A DNA stretch of 64,000 nucleotides from Panopea generosa (lineage: Eukaryota > Mollusca > Bivalvia > Adapedonta > Hiatellidae): positions 79,981,069-80,045,068 of the forward strand of contig CM055899.1 of the NCBI GenBank assembly GCA_029582155.1, in the 5' to 3' direction. This document shows, piece by piece, positions 1 to 10,012 of this stretch (its first letter is position 1; each line of letters opens with the position of its first letter). Position numbers and translations under genes: made by a program. The notes under the pieces are model-generated. The model worked only from the letters and a program-made list of their open reading frames with translations. It had not been told where the DNA came from and made no database searches.

Positions 1-581
1 ATTACTTTATCTTCTTCTTTAATCATGTTTACTTCAATGATAGCATCATTTTTAAGTTTGTCTCAAACGTTGTTTATTTCTTTTCTAAACTGTCTTATTT
101 CTTGTATAGCATTCGAGTGATATTTCTCAACGTCGGCTCTCTTTCCAAGACTGTCTAATTCCTGTTTAATTAGCCCAGTGACCTATTTAAATGTTCATAT
201 TGTGTTTCAACATAAATTACACCGTCACAACTTCGATGATCAATAGTCACACATGTGCCGCAGCCAAGGTGGTCATGTGACCTGCAGTAAAATTTAACTG
301 TCTCACCTTGATGTTCGGTACATTCGTCGTCGGCTACATTTGATGTTTTTGTTAGGGGTTTACGTCGTGGCATTGACGTCTTGTCTAACTTGCCGGGCCT
401 GACGGTGATGCGTAAAGCACGTGTCACATATGTTTCCACAACAATCTACACAGAATCCCGCGGCAGGTAAATCGCTTCCTTCCTCGGTACATGGCTGACA
501 GATTAATTCTCCCATTTCCTCGGAATCATCAAGAGCTTTAGATGCTCCAATATATCCAGCTTTCTTCCTGGGAACTGACAT
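1..581 (-). pseudogene. TRIM-like B-box zinc-finger protein, decayed 5' part
   Basis: The minus strand starts at an ATG (581-579) in a good context. It first encodes a B-box type 1-like motif (ICQPC...FCVDCCGNICDTCFTHH, about residues 27-60). A second B-box (DECTEHQGETVKFYC...CGTCVTIDHRSC) lies in another frame at about 325-215. A charged helical segment (IKQELDSLGKRADVEKYHSN and beyond) follows in a third frame at 170-1, as expected for the coiled coil of TRIM proteins. The order B-box1, B-box2, coiled coil is that of the intronless B-box/TRIM genes expanded in bivalves, in which a RING is often absent. It is broken: a frameshift near 399-406, another near 170-175, and an in-frame TGA at 65-63. 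The C-terminal part lies beyond the window edge. Assembly or sequencing errors could explain single shifts, but three lesions in 580 bp favour a pseudogene. Function in ubiquitination or innate immunity is only inferred from the family. Confidence 0.8.
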
Positions 582-678
582 TTTATTCCGTTTTATGTGT
601 TCGTCTTTCCAACACTATAGGCCTCTATACTGACGGACATGTATAATATGTTAAACTTTGTACTTTCTTTATCGATGG

Positions 679-1052
679 GGCCATCGCGGCATATTTATTA
701 AATTATGTAAAGTCGAAACAACGAAACAACGAAACGGTGAAAAGTCGAAACAACGATGGTGAAAAGTCGCAACTATGATGACGAAAAGTCGAAACATCGA
801 AACAACGAAAAGACGTTGTTTCGACTTTTCACCATCGTAGTTTCGCGTTTTCACCATCGTAGATTCGACTTTTCACTATTGTTGTTTCGTGTTTTCACCT
901 TCGTTGTTTCGACTTTTCACCATCGTAATTGCAACTTTTCACCATCGTTGTTTCGTTGTTTCGTTGTTTCGACAGTTCACCAAAGTAGTTTTGTTATTTC
1001 GACTTAACTTAATTTAATAAATATACCGCGATGGCCTCAACGGGACACCGTA
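679..1052. mobile_element. Foldback (long inverted repeat) element, copy 1
   Basis: The ends match as an inverted repeat: ggccatcgcgg at 679 and ccgcgatggcc at 1025-1035, each followed inward by atatttattaaatta and gtcgaaa. The interior consists of short units, cgaaacaacga and ggtgaaaagtcg, in one orientation from about 710 to 815 and in the opposite orientation from about 816 to 1000. The whole therefore can fold into one long imperfect hairpin. No transposase is present. Copy 2 at 23.6-23.84 kb shares the interior and the right end; the two copies stay similar as far as ...cgta (1052), so the true terminus may lie there. No target-site duplication was seen. It sits about 100 bp upstream of the B-box pseudogene start. 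Confidence 0.75.
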
Positions 1053-1181
1053 CCAAACATCGGTATCACGGACTGATGTCGATTAATGAGACAGAAGTTT
1101 AAAACAGACCACTTTTTATATACTAGTATATTTCACCGATAATATCATCTAAGTTCTTAACCTGTCTTCGACCATAACACT

Positions 1182-1184
<3 letters not shown>

Positions 1185-1225
<41 letters not shown>
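1185..1225. repeat. (GA)n microsatellite
   Basis: About 20 uninterrupted GA dinucleotides. Confidence 0.98.
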
Positions 1226-1228
<3 letters not shown>

Positions 1229-1584
1229 AAATATGAACAACAATATATTTGTTTCACTTAACAAATTATTTAGCATGCCATATGAACACTTAGTACATTT
1301 AAAAACGCACCATTTTTGACCCGATTTCTTTAGTTAATTTTCTTCAATTAAATTTCAATCTATTTTGTATTTTAGCTAAATACACAATTATCTTTATTGT
1401 GCAATTCATATTGCGCTGATAAAATAAAGCGTTACCCCTGTTCCGCTCTCAACCCTGAAAACACATTTTGCACGTGGATTTGTCAAAACAAGGGTAGTTC
1501 GACTTCGTGTACATGGTACACTGACGTTAGTCGACCGATACGCTATAAAAACAAAAACAAGTTCCACTATGTCCACTAATCAAC
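1226..1584. other. AT-rich spacer, probable 5' end of the Tc1-like element
   Basis: No gene is recognised. The last 90 bp (from about 1490) are likely the 5' untranslated part of the Tc1-like element that follows, but I could not define a convincing terminal inverted repeat. The best candidate is caagggta at about 1490 against its inverted form near 2525. Confidence 0.4.
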
Positions 1585-2375
1585 ATGCCTACACTCGGCC
1601 AAGATGTCCGAAATCAAGCAATCGCAATATTTGTATCTGGAATTGCGACACGAGAGATAGCTAGGCGACTTGGATGCCATCATTCTACCGTATCTCGTCT
1701 AATGGCACGCTACCAAGAGACAGGTGTTGATCGTGACCGACCCAGACCTGGTAGACCACGTGTAACTACCCAAAGACAGGACGTCTACCTGCGGGTATCC
1801 CACCTTCGGAACCGGTTCCTCACAGCTACAGATACTGCCAGAAGAACCACAGGTACCCATGGGTCAGTGTTATAGTCATTTATGTGATTCTTCTTATTGC
1901 TTGTCAATCGAAAATTAAATAATAATGAGTTTTAGATCATACTCTCATGTGATGCTTTCCTTTAAGGCGCAGAATACATCCCAACACAGTCAGGGGTCGA
2001 CTACGAAGTGCCGGATTGAAGGCCAGACGTCCATTTAAGGCAACAAGACTAACTGCAGACCACAAAAGAGATCGGTTACGATGGACCCGAGTACATTTGC
2101 GGTTCACGCCATGACAGTGAGGCAGCGTGCTCTTCTCGGACGAATCTAGGATTCAACTTAGTCATGTCGACGGGCGGAAGAGAGTGTGGTGTTGACGTAA
2201 TGAACGGTATACAGATGCGTGCACAATTGAGTATAATCGATGGGGCGGTGGATCCCTCCATGTCCGTATGAATCCACCAGAACCCGTGGCAGAGCTTCGT
2301 GTTGCCTTACTGGAGGAATGGGACAACATACCACAGAACGTTGTAGTTCGTAAACAGTACCACAGAATAATCATT
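1585..2375 (+). pseudogene. Tc1/mariner-like transposase, decayed, with an intron-like GT-AG segment
   Basis: The first 92 codons after ATG 1585 form the paired-like helix-turn-helix DNA-binding part of a Tc1 transposase (GIATREIARRLGCHHSTVSR, then the GRPR box and RQDVYLRVSHLRNR). The frame then runs into about 104 bp of non-coding sequence (1863-1966) that begins GT, ends in a pyrimidine tract plus AG, and whose removal restores the frame to GRRIHPNTV. The rest reads RLRSAGLKARRPFKATRLTA...RLRWTRVHLRF, then SDESRIQLSHVDGR with the first catalytic Asp. In-frame TGA codons lie near 2113, 2119 and 2193. After GGGSLHVR the sequence jumps to the C-terminal NPPEPVAELRVALLEEW, so the part of the DDE core carrying the second Asp and the third acidic residue is deleted. 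Cut-and-paste transposition is the family function; this copy cannot be active. Confidence 0.85.
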
Positions 2376-3063
2376 CATACTCATACCGAGAAAAATCGTT
2401 TACTGTTTGGGTTATACAACATAGTTTTGTATTAATACGCCGTAAAACCCCACATCCATTCACTGGACGATTGGCACATACCCGTTTTCATAGATCAAAC
2501 GGTACATGTCAAGTTTGTGTTTACCCTTGGGCTTTGAACAGGTTATTTTGGCGAGCAATAACGGTACATTATAATCACATATTCTTATTAATGTTTTGAA
2601 ATGTGTACTTGTTTACGTTGCTCTATTATAACACCTGCATTTAATTTCTCTCGCGCCTTTTTGTAAGCATACGAACAAAATACAAATCCGAACGATATGA
2701 CCAGGGTGAGCTGTTGTCAAATTTTCGAAACACCCGTAATCATCAGTTGTCGGATCTTTAAATTGCTTAGACATATTATACTTTTGCTAAATCTCTACGA
2801 ATAGAATCACCATGGTGCTGTCTGTTGCTCGGTTAATTGTGCATGTGGTGAAGGGTGTGGCTGCTACTGATACTGCTACTGCTATTGCTGCTGCTGTCTT
2901 CATATGGGACGTTTGATGGGTTGTTTTCATCGTCTTGTTGACGTTGTTGTGTCCTGGTAACGCCCAGCAGAACTGCTCCTGAGGTGAGTTAAAACATCTT
3001 CAAATCATTTTTTGTATCAGTATTATTATCAGTTAGCAATATTACATTACCCGAGAGCCGGGT
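2376..3063. other. Spacer with a short CTG/CTA trinucleotide tract
   Basis: No gene recognised. About 2855-2900 is an impure run of ctgctactgat-type trinucleotides. The first 150 bp are probably the 3' end of the preceding Tc1-like element. Confidence 0.5.
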
Positions 3064-3258
3064 CCCGGTAAGCTGAATCGGGGGCACGTCTGACTATCAA
3101 TCTAGGGGTCGTGAGTTCGAATCGCCGCCCGGCCACAGTGTCCGTGGTGATTAACTTGGGAAATCCATTAGTTACTTGCGGTGGTGGGTGTGCTTGAGTA
3201 CTGATTAACCTCCAAAGGAAAACGTTGTTAACTGGATGGATGGATGGATGGATGGATG
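3064..3258 (+). mobile_element. tRNA-derived SINE, type 2 (tctgactatcaa head), diverged
   Basis: A Pol III B-box-like gtgagttcgaatc at 3110-3122 follows tctgactatcaatc. The body contains ttagttacttgcgg (about 3168-3181) and tgcttgagtactgattaa. The 3' end runs into a (TGGA)n tail at 3233-3258. The same head and body occur at 29.67-29.92 kb, and the head occurs inverted at 15.4 kb. Confidence 0.7.
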
Positions 3259-3363
3259 TTTGGTGGATTGACAGAATGACGGGCGTGTTTCGTATTGGAC
3301 GGACGGACAGATGGGTGCCGTTATTTCATGTGGACGGTGGTACAGACGTATGTATTTCAAGTC

Positions 3364-3397
3364 AGGCAGGCAGGCAAGCAGGTAGGCAGGCAGGCAG
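3364..3397. repeat. (GGCA)n microsatellite
   Basis: Eight tetranucleotide units, aggc/ggca, with two substitutions. Confidence 0.9.
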
Positions 3398-3998
3398 AAA
3401 ATAAACTTTCAAGTGCATGTTTGAAATAATATAAGACAGTTCATTTGACCTGTATTTATAGGCGTAGTATCGTTTCAATTAATGGGGGAGTAATTAGCCT
3501 CCCCCGGAAAATGTCGATATATTGAACATCAAAGTGTGCGTCTTAGTGAGTGTTTGTGATAAATTATGATTGATTACTCATAATATTTTGTGAAACTTGT
3601 TTTTACAAAATAACAAACTTTATACTTTCACGGGGTTTTAACACCGGTATCTCAGTATCTCAAGCACTGGGGGCCACTGGAGAGTGCTGGCGGAAACTTA
3701 AAAAAAATAACATATGCTGCTTTTTAGTAGGTTTTAGTAGGTTTAAGAGGAAATATGCGTGTTATTTTCGTTTTGTATTTAAAACACGCACTCACATACG
3801 TCACACACATGCAACACACATATACACACACAAAATGAGTCTCCTACTGGTGTTAAACTCGGGATCTTATGCACTGGAAACAAAGACGTAGGGGAGAATG
3901 TGGCATTCCCTCCGCTGACGATGCTGTATTTAAGCGAGGTTTTAGGACAAAGTATGGATGCAAATAAGGTGTTTGGTATTTGTGTGACCTTTATATAT
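3398..3998. other. AT-rich spacer
   Basis: No gene recognised. Contains an impure CA tract (about 3783-3833). Confidence 0.5.
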
Positions 3999-4905
3999 TT
4001 TAGGTCACCTGAGACTTTATGTCAATGGACATTTGAGATCGCCTTTTGTCCGTCGTCGTTCGTCCGTAAACAATTGATATTTTCGACTTCTTCTCAAAAA
4101 CCGTAAGCTCAATCTTAATGAAATGTTGCATGCACTTTTGGCACCTAAAGGTGAATCAAAATGGTGAATTACATTGTCCTCATCCCTCTGGGGCCTTGGG
4201 ATGGAGCCAAAACAGTCAAATTCAAAGTAAACAAATGGTGACCATGATTATGGGCACATATGGGGGTCCTTTATACAAATTATGAATTCATGTCCCTTGG
4301 TCTCACGGTTTGGCCCTTGGGTGGGGCCTAAACAATTTAGTGCATCCGTAAACAACTGACATTTTCGAATTCTTTTAAAGAAATCGTAAGCAAATGTATG
4401 CAGCTTTGGTACCAAAGGGTGAACCAAAATTGTGAAAACATGGTCCCCCCTGTAGCCCCGGGGGTGGGACCAAAAGAGTCAAATTTATGGTAAACTTTGA
4501 AAAATCTTTTTCTTACTATCGGAAGGACTGGGAAACACATTGTGAGCATGATTATGGACACATATGGGATTTTTATATTAATTTTGAACTGCATTTCCCT
4601 GGGTCACACGGTCTGGCCCTGGGGGTGGGGCCTAAAACATTAAAGGTTACCTTTAAAATCTTCTTCTTATTATAGGAAGTAATCAGAAACAAAATGTAAG
4701 CATGATAATTAACACCTATGGGTCCTTCGTATAGGTTATGAATTTCATGACACTGAATCTCAAGATTTGGCCCCGGTGGTGGGGCCTACGTTACTAAATC
4801 TATATAAGGAAAAATGACAAAAAAACGTTGTTTCTTATGACTGAATATATGAATGTTTGTTTTGATAATCAGGTGGCCGTTAAGGCCCATGGGCCTCTTG
4901 TTTTA
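3999..4905 (+). repeat. Dispersed repeat with internal tandem blocks ('cgtccgtaaac ... gggcctcttgtt' type)
   Basis: It begins taggtcacctgag and ends tcaggtggccgttaagg followed by gggcctcttgtt, so the two ends form a short inverted repeat (aggtcacctga / tcaggtggcc). Near the start are gtccgtcgtcgttcgtccg and ttttcgacttcttctcaaaa. The interior holds repeated motifs such as tggggcctaaac at about 4323 and 4628, and atgattatgggcacatatgg at 4245 with a near copy at 4549. I know this layout as a common interspersed repeat of bivalves; it encodes nothing recognisable. The family assignment is from memory. Confidence 0.6.
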
Positions 4906-4940
4906 TTAAAATATTAGGGGTAGGAGCAATATATATGGTG

Positions 4941-4963
4941 CCCCCCCCCCCCCCCCCCCCCCC
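4941..4963. repeat. Poly-C homopolymer
   Basis: 23 consecutive C. The length is likely unreliable in sequencing. Confidence 0.98.
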
Positions 4964-5179
4964 ATCTTAACATTGAAGTGGTTGGGTGGATCCCAACCAC
5001 AAACGAGTTTTACGCTTATGGTAATAAATATTGATCAAAGAGGTTTTCATAAATTGGAATAAAGGCCAATGATGTTATGCATATCAGGTCATACAACGTA
5101 TTTGACAACCTGTACTTTTGGTGTAAAACATCTCACAAGTCATATGCATGAACGACTGCGTAGAACTACTTTGTAACTA

Positions 5180-5262
5180 TTGAGACTTAAACTCACAACC
5201 TCAGTTGTGAGAGGTGAGTGACCTTAGTACAGCAACATGGACCACTTGACCACGGCACAGAG
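5180..5262 (-). mobile_element. tRNA-like SINE head, type 1, diverged
   Basis: On the minus strand an A-box-like gtggtcaagtggtcc (about 5262-5248) precedes cactcacctctcacaactga and a B-box-like gttgtgagtttaagtc. This parallels the heads at 6.85, 13.6 and 14.2 kb. The body is too diverged to align by eye. Confidence 0.5.
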
Positions 5263-5504
5263 GACTTCCCACGGAGATTTTTGAAGGATACACACATGCA
5301 TATATTTGTGTATCATGTCCTATTATTCATATCATAAAATTATATATTTCTACATTTCCTTAACATGCTCAGAGAACATATTTGATACACATATAACTGA
5401 CACGTTTATCACAATGCTGTGAAATTATATACTGGTCAATCACAACCCACATTTAAAAAGAACAAAAATTAAGACCAATGAAGTATAACCAAGATGTAAA
5501 ACAT

Positions 5505-5550
5505 TTGAAATCAATCCACTCGGCCACGGAGTCCCCTTAGTCGTTCATTC
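5505..5550 (-). mobile_element. Fragment of type 1 SINE head (A-box part)
   Basis: The minus strand reads ggactccgtggccgagtgg, almost the same as ctccgtgaccgagtgg at 6.85 kb. Only the 5' end of the SINE is present, ending about 30 bp from the 42-bp minisatellite. Confidence 0.5.
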
Positions 5551-5575
5551 ATTTCAGCACTTATATAGAGACAAG

Positions 5576-6632
5576 TCCTTGGTAGTGAGATGGAAGTTTC
5601 CTATCTTTCTATATAAGTCTTTAGAAAAGAGATGTCTGTTTCCAATCCTTCTATATAGGTGCTTGGTAGAGAGATGCATGTTTCCTATCCTTCTATATAA
5701 GTCCTTGGTAGAGAGATATAGGTTTCCTATCCTTGTATATAAGTCTTTGGTAGAGAGATACCTGTTTCAAATCTTTCTATATAGGGCTTTGGTAGAGAGA
5801 TACAATTTACCTATCCTTCTATATAGGTTCTTGGTAGAGAGATGCATGTTTCCTAACCTTCTATATAAGTCCTAAGTAGAGATATATAAATTTCCTATCC
5901 TTCTATATAAGTCCTTGGTAGAGAGATAACAGATTTTTATTCTTCTATTTAAGTCCTTGGTAAAGAGATGCAAGTTTCCAATCCTTCTATATAAGCCATT
6001 GGTAGAGAGATGCAAGTTTCCTATCCATTTATATAAGTTCTTGGTAGAGATATTTAAGTTTCATATCCTTCTATATAAGTCACTGGTAGAGATATGCAAG
6101 TTGTCTATCTTTCTATATAAGTCCGTGGGAGAGATACGTAAGTTTCATATCCTTTCATACAAGTCCTTGGCAGACAGATGCAAGTTTCCAGGCCTTCTAT
6201 ATAAGTCCTTTGTAGAAAGATGCAAGCTTCCAATCCTTCTATACAAGTCCTTGGAACAGAGATGCGAGTATCCTATTCTTCTATATAAGTCCTTGGTAGA
6301 AAGATGCAAGTTACTATCCTTATATATAAGTCAATGGCGGAGTGATGCAAGTTTCCTATCCTTCTATATAAGTTAATGGCAGAGAGATACAAGTTTCATA
6401 TCCTTCTATATAGGTCAATGGCAGAGAGATGCAAGTTCCTATCCTTCTATATAAGTCCTTGGCAAAGAGATGCAAAATTCCTATCCTTCTATTCAGGTTC
6501 TTGGCAGAGAGGTGCACGTTTCCTATCCTTTTATATAAGTCCTTGGTAGAGAGATGCTACTTTCCTATCCTTTTATATAAGTCCTTGGTAGAGAGATGCA
6601 AGTTTCCTATCCTTCTGTATAAGTCTTTGATT
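5576..6632 (+). repeat. 42-bp minisatellite, about 25 copies
   Basis: The unit is ccttggtagagagatgcaag followed by tttcctatccttctatataagt, repeated head to tail with 5-20% divergence between copies. Because 42 is a multiple of three, one plus-strand frame stays open over long stretches and would give a 14-residue peptide repeat (SLVERCKFPILLYK). It is interrupted by stops near 5876 and in the 5.9 and 6.4 kb region, and I see no start, splice or codon-bias evidence, so I treat it as non-coding. A solitary unit lies at about 18051-18092. Confidence 0.9.
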
Positions 6633-6842
6633 TCAGTCATATTTTGATAAAAAATGGATCGTCACACTTCCTCTTATTTTAAACCGCCTCGTTTTTCTTT
6701 CTTATCAAGATCTCTTCCAAGTTATATGATCTCTTCTCCCATCAGGGGTGGATTCGTGATTTTAGATTGGGGTTCACGTGGGTAATGTTATTTATGACGC
6801 CATTTCTTCAAGTACAATTTTAATGATATATATTTACAAATC

Positions 6843-7036
6843 AGAGGGATCCTCCGTGACCGAGTGGTATAAGGCGCCGTCTCAATATCACTTACCAATC
6901 ACCGCTAAGGTCACAAGTTTTAGTCCCGCTCGCTCCGAAAACTTTGTGAGAAAGTTTGCCAGTTACTTGCGGAACGACGGTAGTTCTACTTAGATAGATT
7001 CATCCTAAGGTTTTCCTTAACAAAATTGTTGAAAAT
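6843..7036 (+). mobile_element. tRNA-derived SINE, type 1 (Leu/Ser-like head)
   Basis: The head reads cctccgtgaccgagtgg, then aaggcgccgtctc (A box), then ggtcacaagttttagtcccg (degenerate B box). The body has gagaaagtttgccagttac and cttgcgg, and the 3' end has ggttttccttaac and gttgaaaat. Sister copies lie at 13.58 and 14.18 kb, with inverted copies at 9.85 kb and, as fragments, at 5.2 and 5.5 kb. Confidence 0.8.
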
Positions 7037-8445
7037 TTCGTATCAATTTGCTTCCAAAAATAGCAAACGTTCTTATATAATTGAAATCTACTCCAACAGG
7101 TTTAAACTATGGGGTATTGCTTATATTTGGCACCTATTAAAGGTACACCAAATCTTTTTTAAATCAATAGATGACCGAAACTATACTTTGATGTGTTACA
7201 TAATTGTATTTACATTAATTGCAGATGTCACCGGAGCGTTTGCTGGTGGTGCCGATATATCCCGTGATTGTTCCCACTACAGTTCCTCTGATTGGAAGGC
7301 TTCACTGTCAAACTCAGTCTCGTTCTGGAGGTAAATAGAAATTGGCAAATTTGTAGCTGAATTTAATACAGCCAAACACATCACAACAAGTCACAAGGAA
7401 CGAGGATTGACCTCTAACGCAGGTTTTTAACATTTGACATGCCTTATATTGCTGATGAATACAAGCAGTCTATATTTACTTGTATATGTACAACCCCTGC
7501 ATCATACATTTTAGAAGAAAAAAAACACTTTTCGTTAGTTTTCATTCGTCCGTCCGTTTGTACATGCCCAGGCATAATTTGATGAGTTTGACTTGTCCAA
7601 CTCAGAAAAGAAGTCCCTTTTTATAATTTCTTTCTTTAAATTATTTTCAAGCCCAAAATATATGAATGTTGCATGTAGAAAGAATTTCAGTGCTACAAGT
7701 AGAAAACCTTCATTGCATATATGTTACAAATACAAATTGTTTGCGGTACTTCATTCAATAAAAATCACTTATTCAACTTATTCCGAGAATCGTGAAAGGG
7801 CACCAAGTGTTATTCCTGTCCGTCCGTCCGGAAATTTGTTTTGTGATCGATAACTTCTGAAGGGGTCTACATATTTAATAATATTTCATGATTATTGTAG
7901 TATAATTATTAAATATAGGTCCAGTTTGGTATTCGATGAATATTGACAGGAGTAATGGCCCCTGTACAACTTAATTTTGGTAAAAAAATTGGTTTCTGAT
8001 CAATAGCGGGGGGCATTCGTGTTGACAGACAGACTTCTAGATTAACAGTTTTTCCAACTCTGACCACTTTGTCTCTCGACTTAAAGCGCGGAGTGAGGTG
8101 ACTGCTGGCAAGGAAGGCTAAACTACTGGTATACTTTGTTTGTAGTTGTTGTGTGTCTTATGTGATGTACAATGAAGTTATGTTTTATTTCTCTTTGCAG
8201 ATTATCAATATACAAGATATAATAACATCTAATTCCCTGGATGAGATGAAAGATGTGTATCCTTTTTATGTTGACATTTTGCTATGTTGACAAAGTATGT
8301 TGGCTGTTATGTTGCCATAGTGAAATGTTAAATATGTCACTGTGACATTTCCAATTGACATTTTCATATAATAATTACTTAACGCCTTTAAAACACAAGT
8401 TTTTGAATATTGAGTATATATTTTCATCTCAGATCTTCTATCATT
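7037..8445. other. AT-rich spacer with fragments of dispersed repeats
   Basis: No gene recognised. Short gtccgtccg-containing fragments at about 7545-7570 and 7815-7830, and tggtaaaaaa-type pieces near 7980 (similar to 14092), look like remnants of dispersed repeats. Confidence 0.5.
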
Positions 8446-9484
8446 TTAGCTCTACTTGTCAACGGCCAGAAGTTCTTATGCGATGGCGCGTTGTCCGTCG
8501 TCTGTCGTCTGTCGTCTGTTAGCAACATTTTCTCTGAAACCACTAGGCCAATAAATCTGATAGTTCACATGCATATTTCTGTTGCATAGGAGACTATACA
8601 GAATTTTTTTTTCGATCTGAAATTTAAGATGGCCCCCGTTACTAAAAAAACTTAAAAAACCTTCTTCTCATGAACGGCCCAACAGATTTTTAAATTGTTT
8701 ATGTAGTAATGATAACCAACTATAATTTTGTTAGATTTGTTCAATGGTGTCCTAGGGGTTAAATACGACCCCGCCCCAAGAGTTCAATTAGGGGACACGT
8801 CATAATAGTATTTTATTTTTTTTTTTAAATGGAAATGATTTTGCCTATATCTTCACAGAAGCATTGTTTGGTGAATGAGGTTCAGATTTGTAACAGTGAA
8901 TGGGTTCCTATGTCTTAAGGGGTCAGGAGGGGTTCCAAAGGGTACAAATTGGGAATTACTAAAATTGTTTTCTTAAGAACCGGTATATCAGATTTGTTCA
9001 TATTTGGCATGAATTATCCCTGTGTGGGGGGTTTCATTGCTGATAAGAATTAAGGAGTTAAAATTTATAGGGGCTCTGTAGGGGGACTTAGAACTTTACA
9101 TAGGGATACTATGGGAAAACAGAAAACTCTCTTTTTCTTTTTTCTATTCTGAAACTACTAGGTCAGTAAAACTGAAGTTTCGTATGGATGTTTCTGTTGC
9201 ATAGGAGACTATACAGAAGTGTTTTTTTTCTATCTGAACTTCAAGATGGCCGCCGTTACTAAAAATAGTCCAAAACTTAAAAAATCTTCTCACGAACGGC
9301 ATAACAGATTTTCAAAATGTTCATGTAGTTATAATGACCAGCTATAGTTGTGTTAGATTTGTTCAAATGGTGTCCCTAGGGTTGACCCCGCCCCAATATT
9401 ACTATTGCATAGTAGAATTTCAAAAAGTGCTATGGCCACTATGAGTCAGTAGAGCATCCTCATTCCCTCTTTGGCCTCTTGTTA
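8446..9484 (+). repeat. Dispersed repeat with a ~245-bp internal direct duplication
   Basis: It starts ttttagctctacttgtcaac with gttgtccgtcgtctgtcgtc at about 8490, and ends ttggcctcttgtt. Two related segments, about 8535-8775 and 9144-9394, share gttgcataggagactataca, aagatggcc, cgttactaaaa, acagattttt and tgttagatttgttcaa. They lie about 610 bp apart. No coding potential is recognised. Confidence 0.7.
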
Positions 9485-9846
9485 TCCACATGGGTCGATC
9501 ACAATTTATTGGTTAAATTTGAGTTTTAAAGTGATAAAATCGTTGGAATACATGTATTGAAAAACAAGCTAAGAAAGTTTTGTCTTATTTCTTGTCTTTT
9601 ATTTTTGAAAAGGACACACAAAATGATATGTACAAAATTGCAAATCACATGTACCCATTAGTCAGGAAAATGCTTATTTTTCATAGTGAACACAATGGAG
9701 TTTAAATATTAAATTATGTATCAGTTACACATTTTGAATGGTAAATGAGGATATCTAATTTTTCAAAATTGATTGAATACTTCTTAAAGTATACCACATA
9801 AGATGATTTTGATAATAGTGTGCTTTTAATTTTTTTTAATTAGGTT
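9485..9846. other. AT-rich spacer
   Basis: Nothing recognised. Confidence 0.5.
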
Positions 9847-10012
9847 ATAGCCATTTTAAACACATGACAGGTTAAATATGACATATCCAGTGTTATTGGT
9901 TGAGAAAACTGAGTAGAAAACTGGCAAACTTTTGGACTAAGGCTTGAACCAACAAACTCGGTGATGAGGGGTAAGTGGGCATTAGCGACAGTGACACATG
10001 GACGTCCACTAC
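9847..10012 (-). mobile_element. tRNA-derived SINE, type 1, minus strand, head merging into minisatellite
   Basis: Read on the minus strand, the 3' end gives ctcaaccaataacactggat and gtgtttaaaatggc, matching the tails at 13.75 and 14.35 kb (actggatat ... gttgaaaat). Further upstream are gtttgccagttt and the B-box-like ggttcaagcc, and the cttacccctcatcaccgag part of the head. The 5' end of the SINE passes directly into the 23/29-bp minisatellite. Confidence 0.65.

Noticed and set aside
756..1007. 83-codon frame rich in Phe, Arg and His
   Set aside because: It is the translation of the inverted short units of the foldback element, and the opposite strand gives a similar frame.
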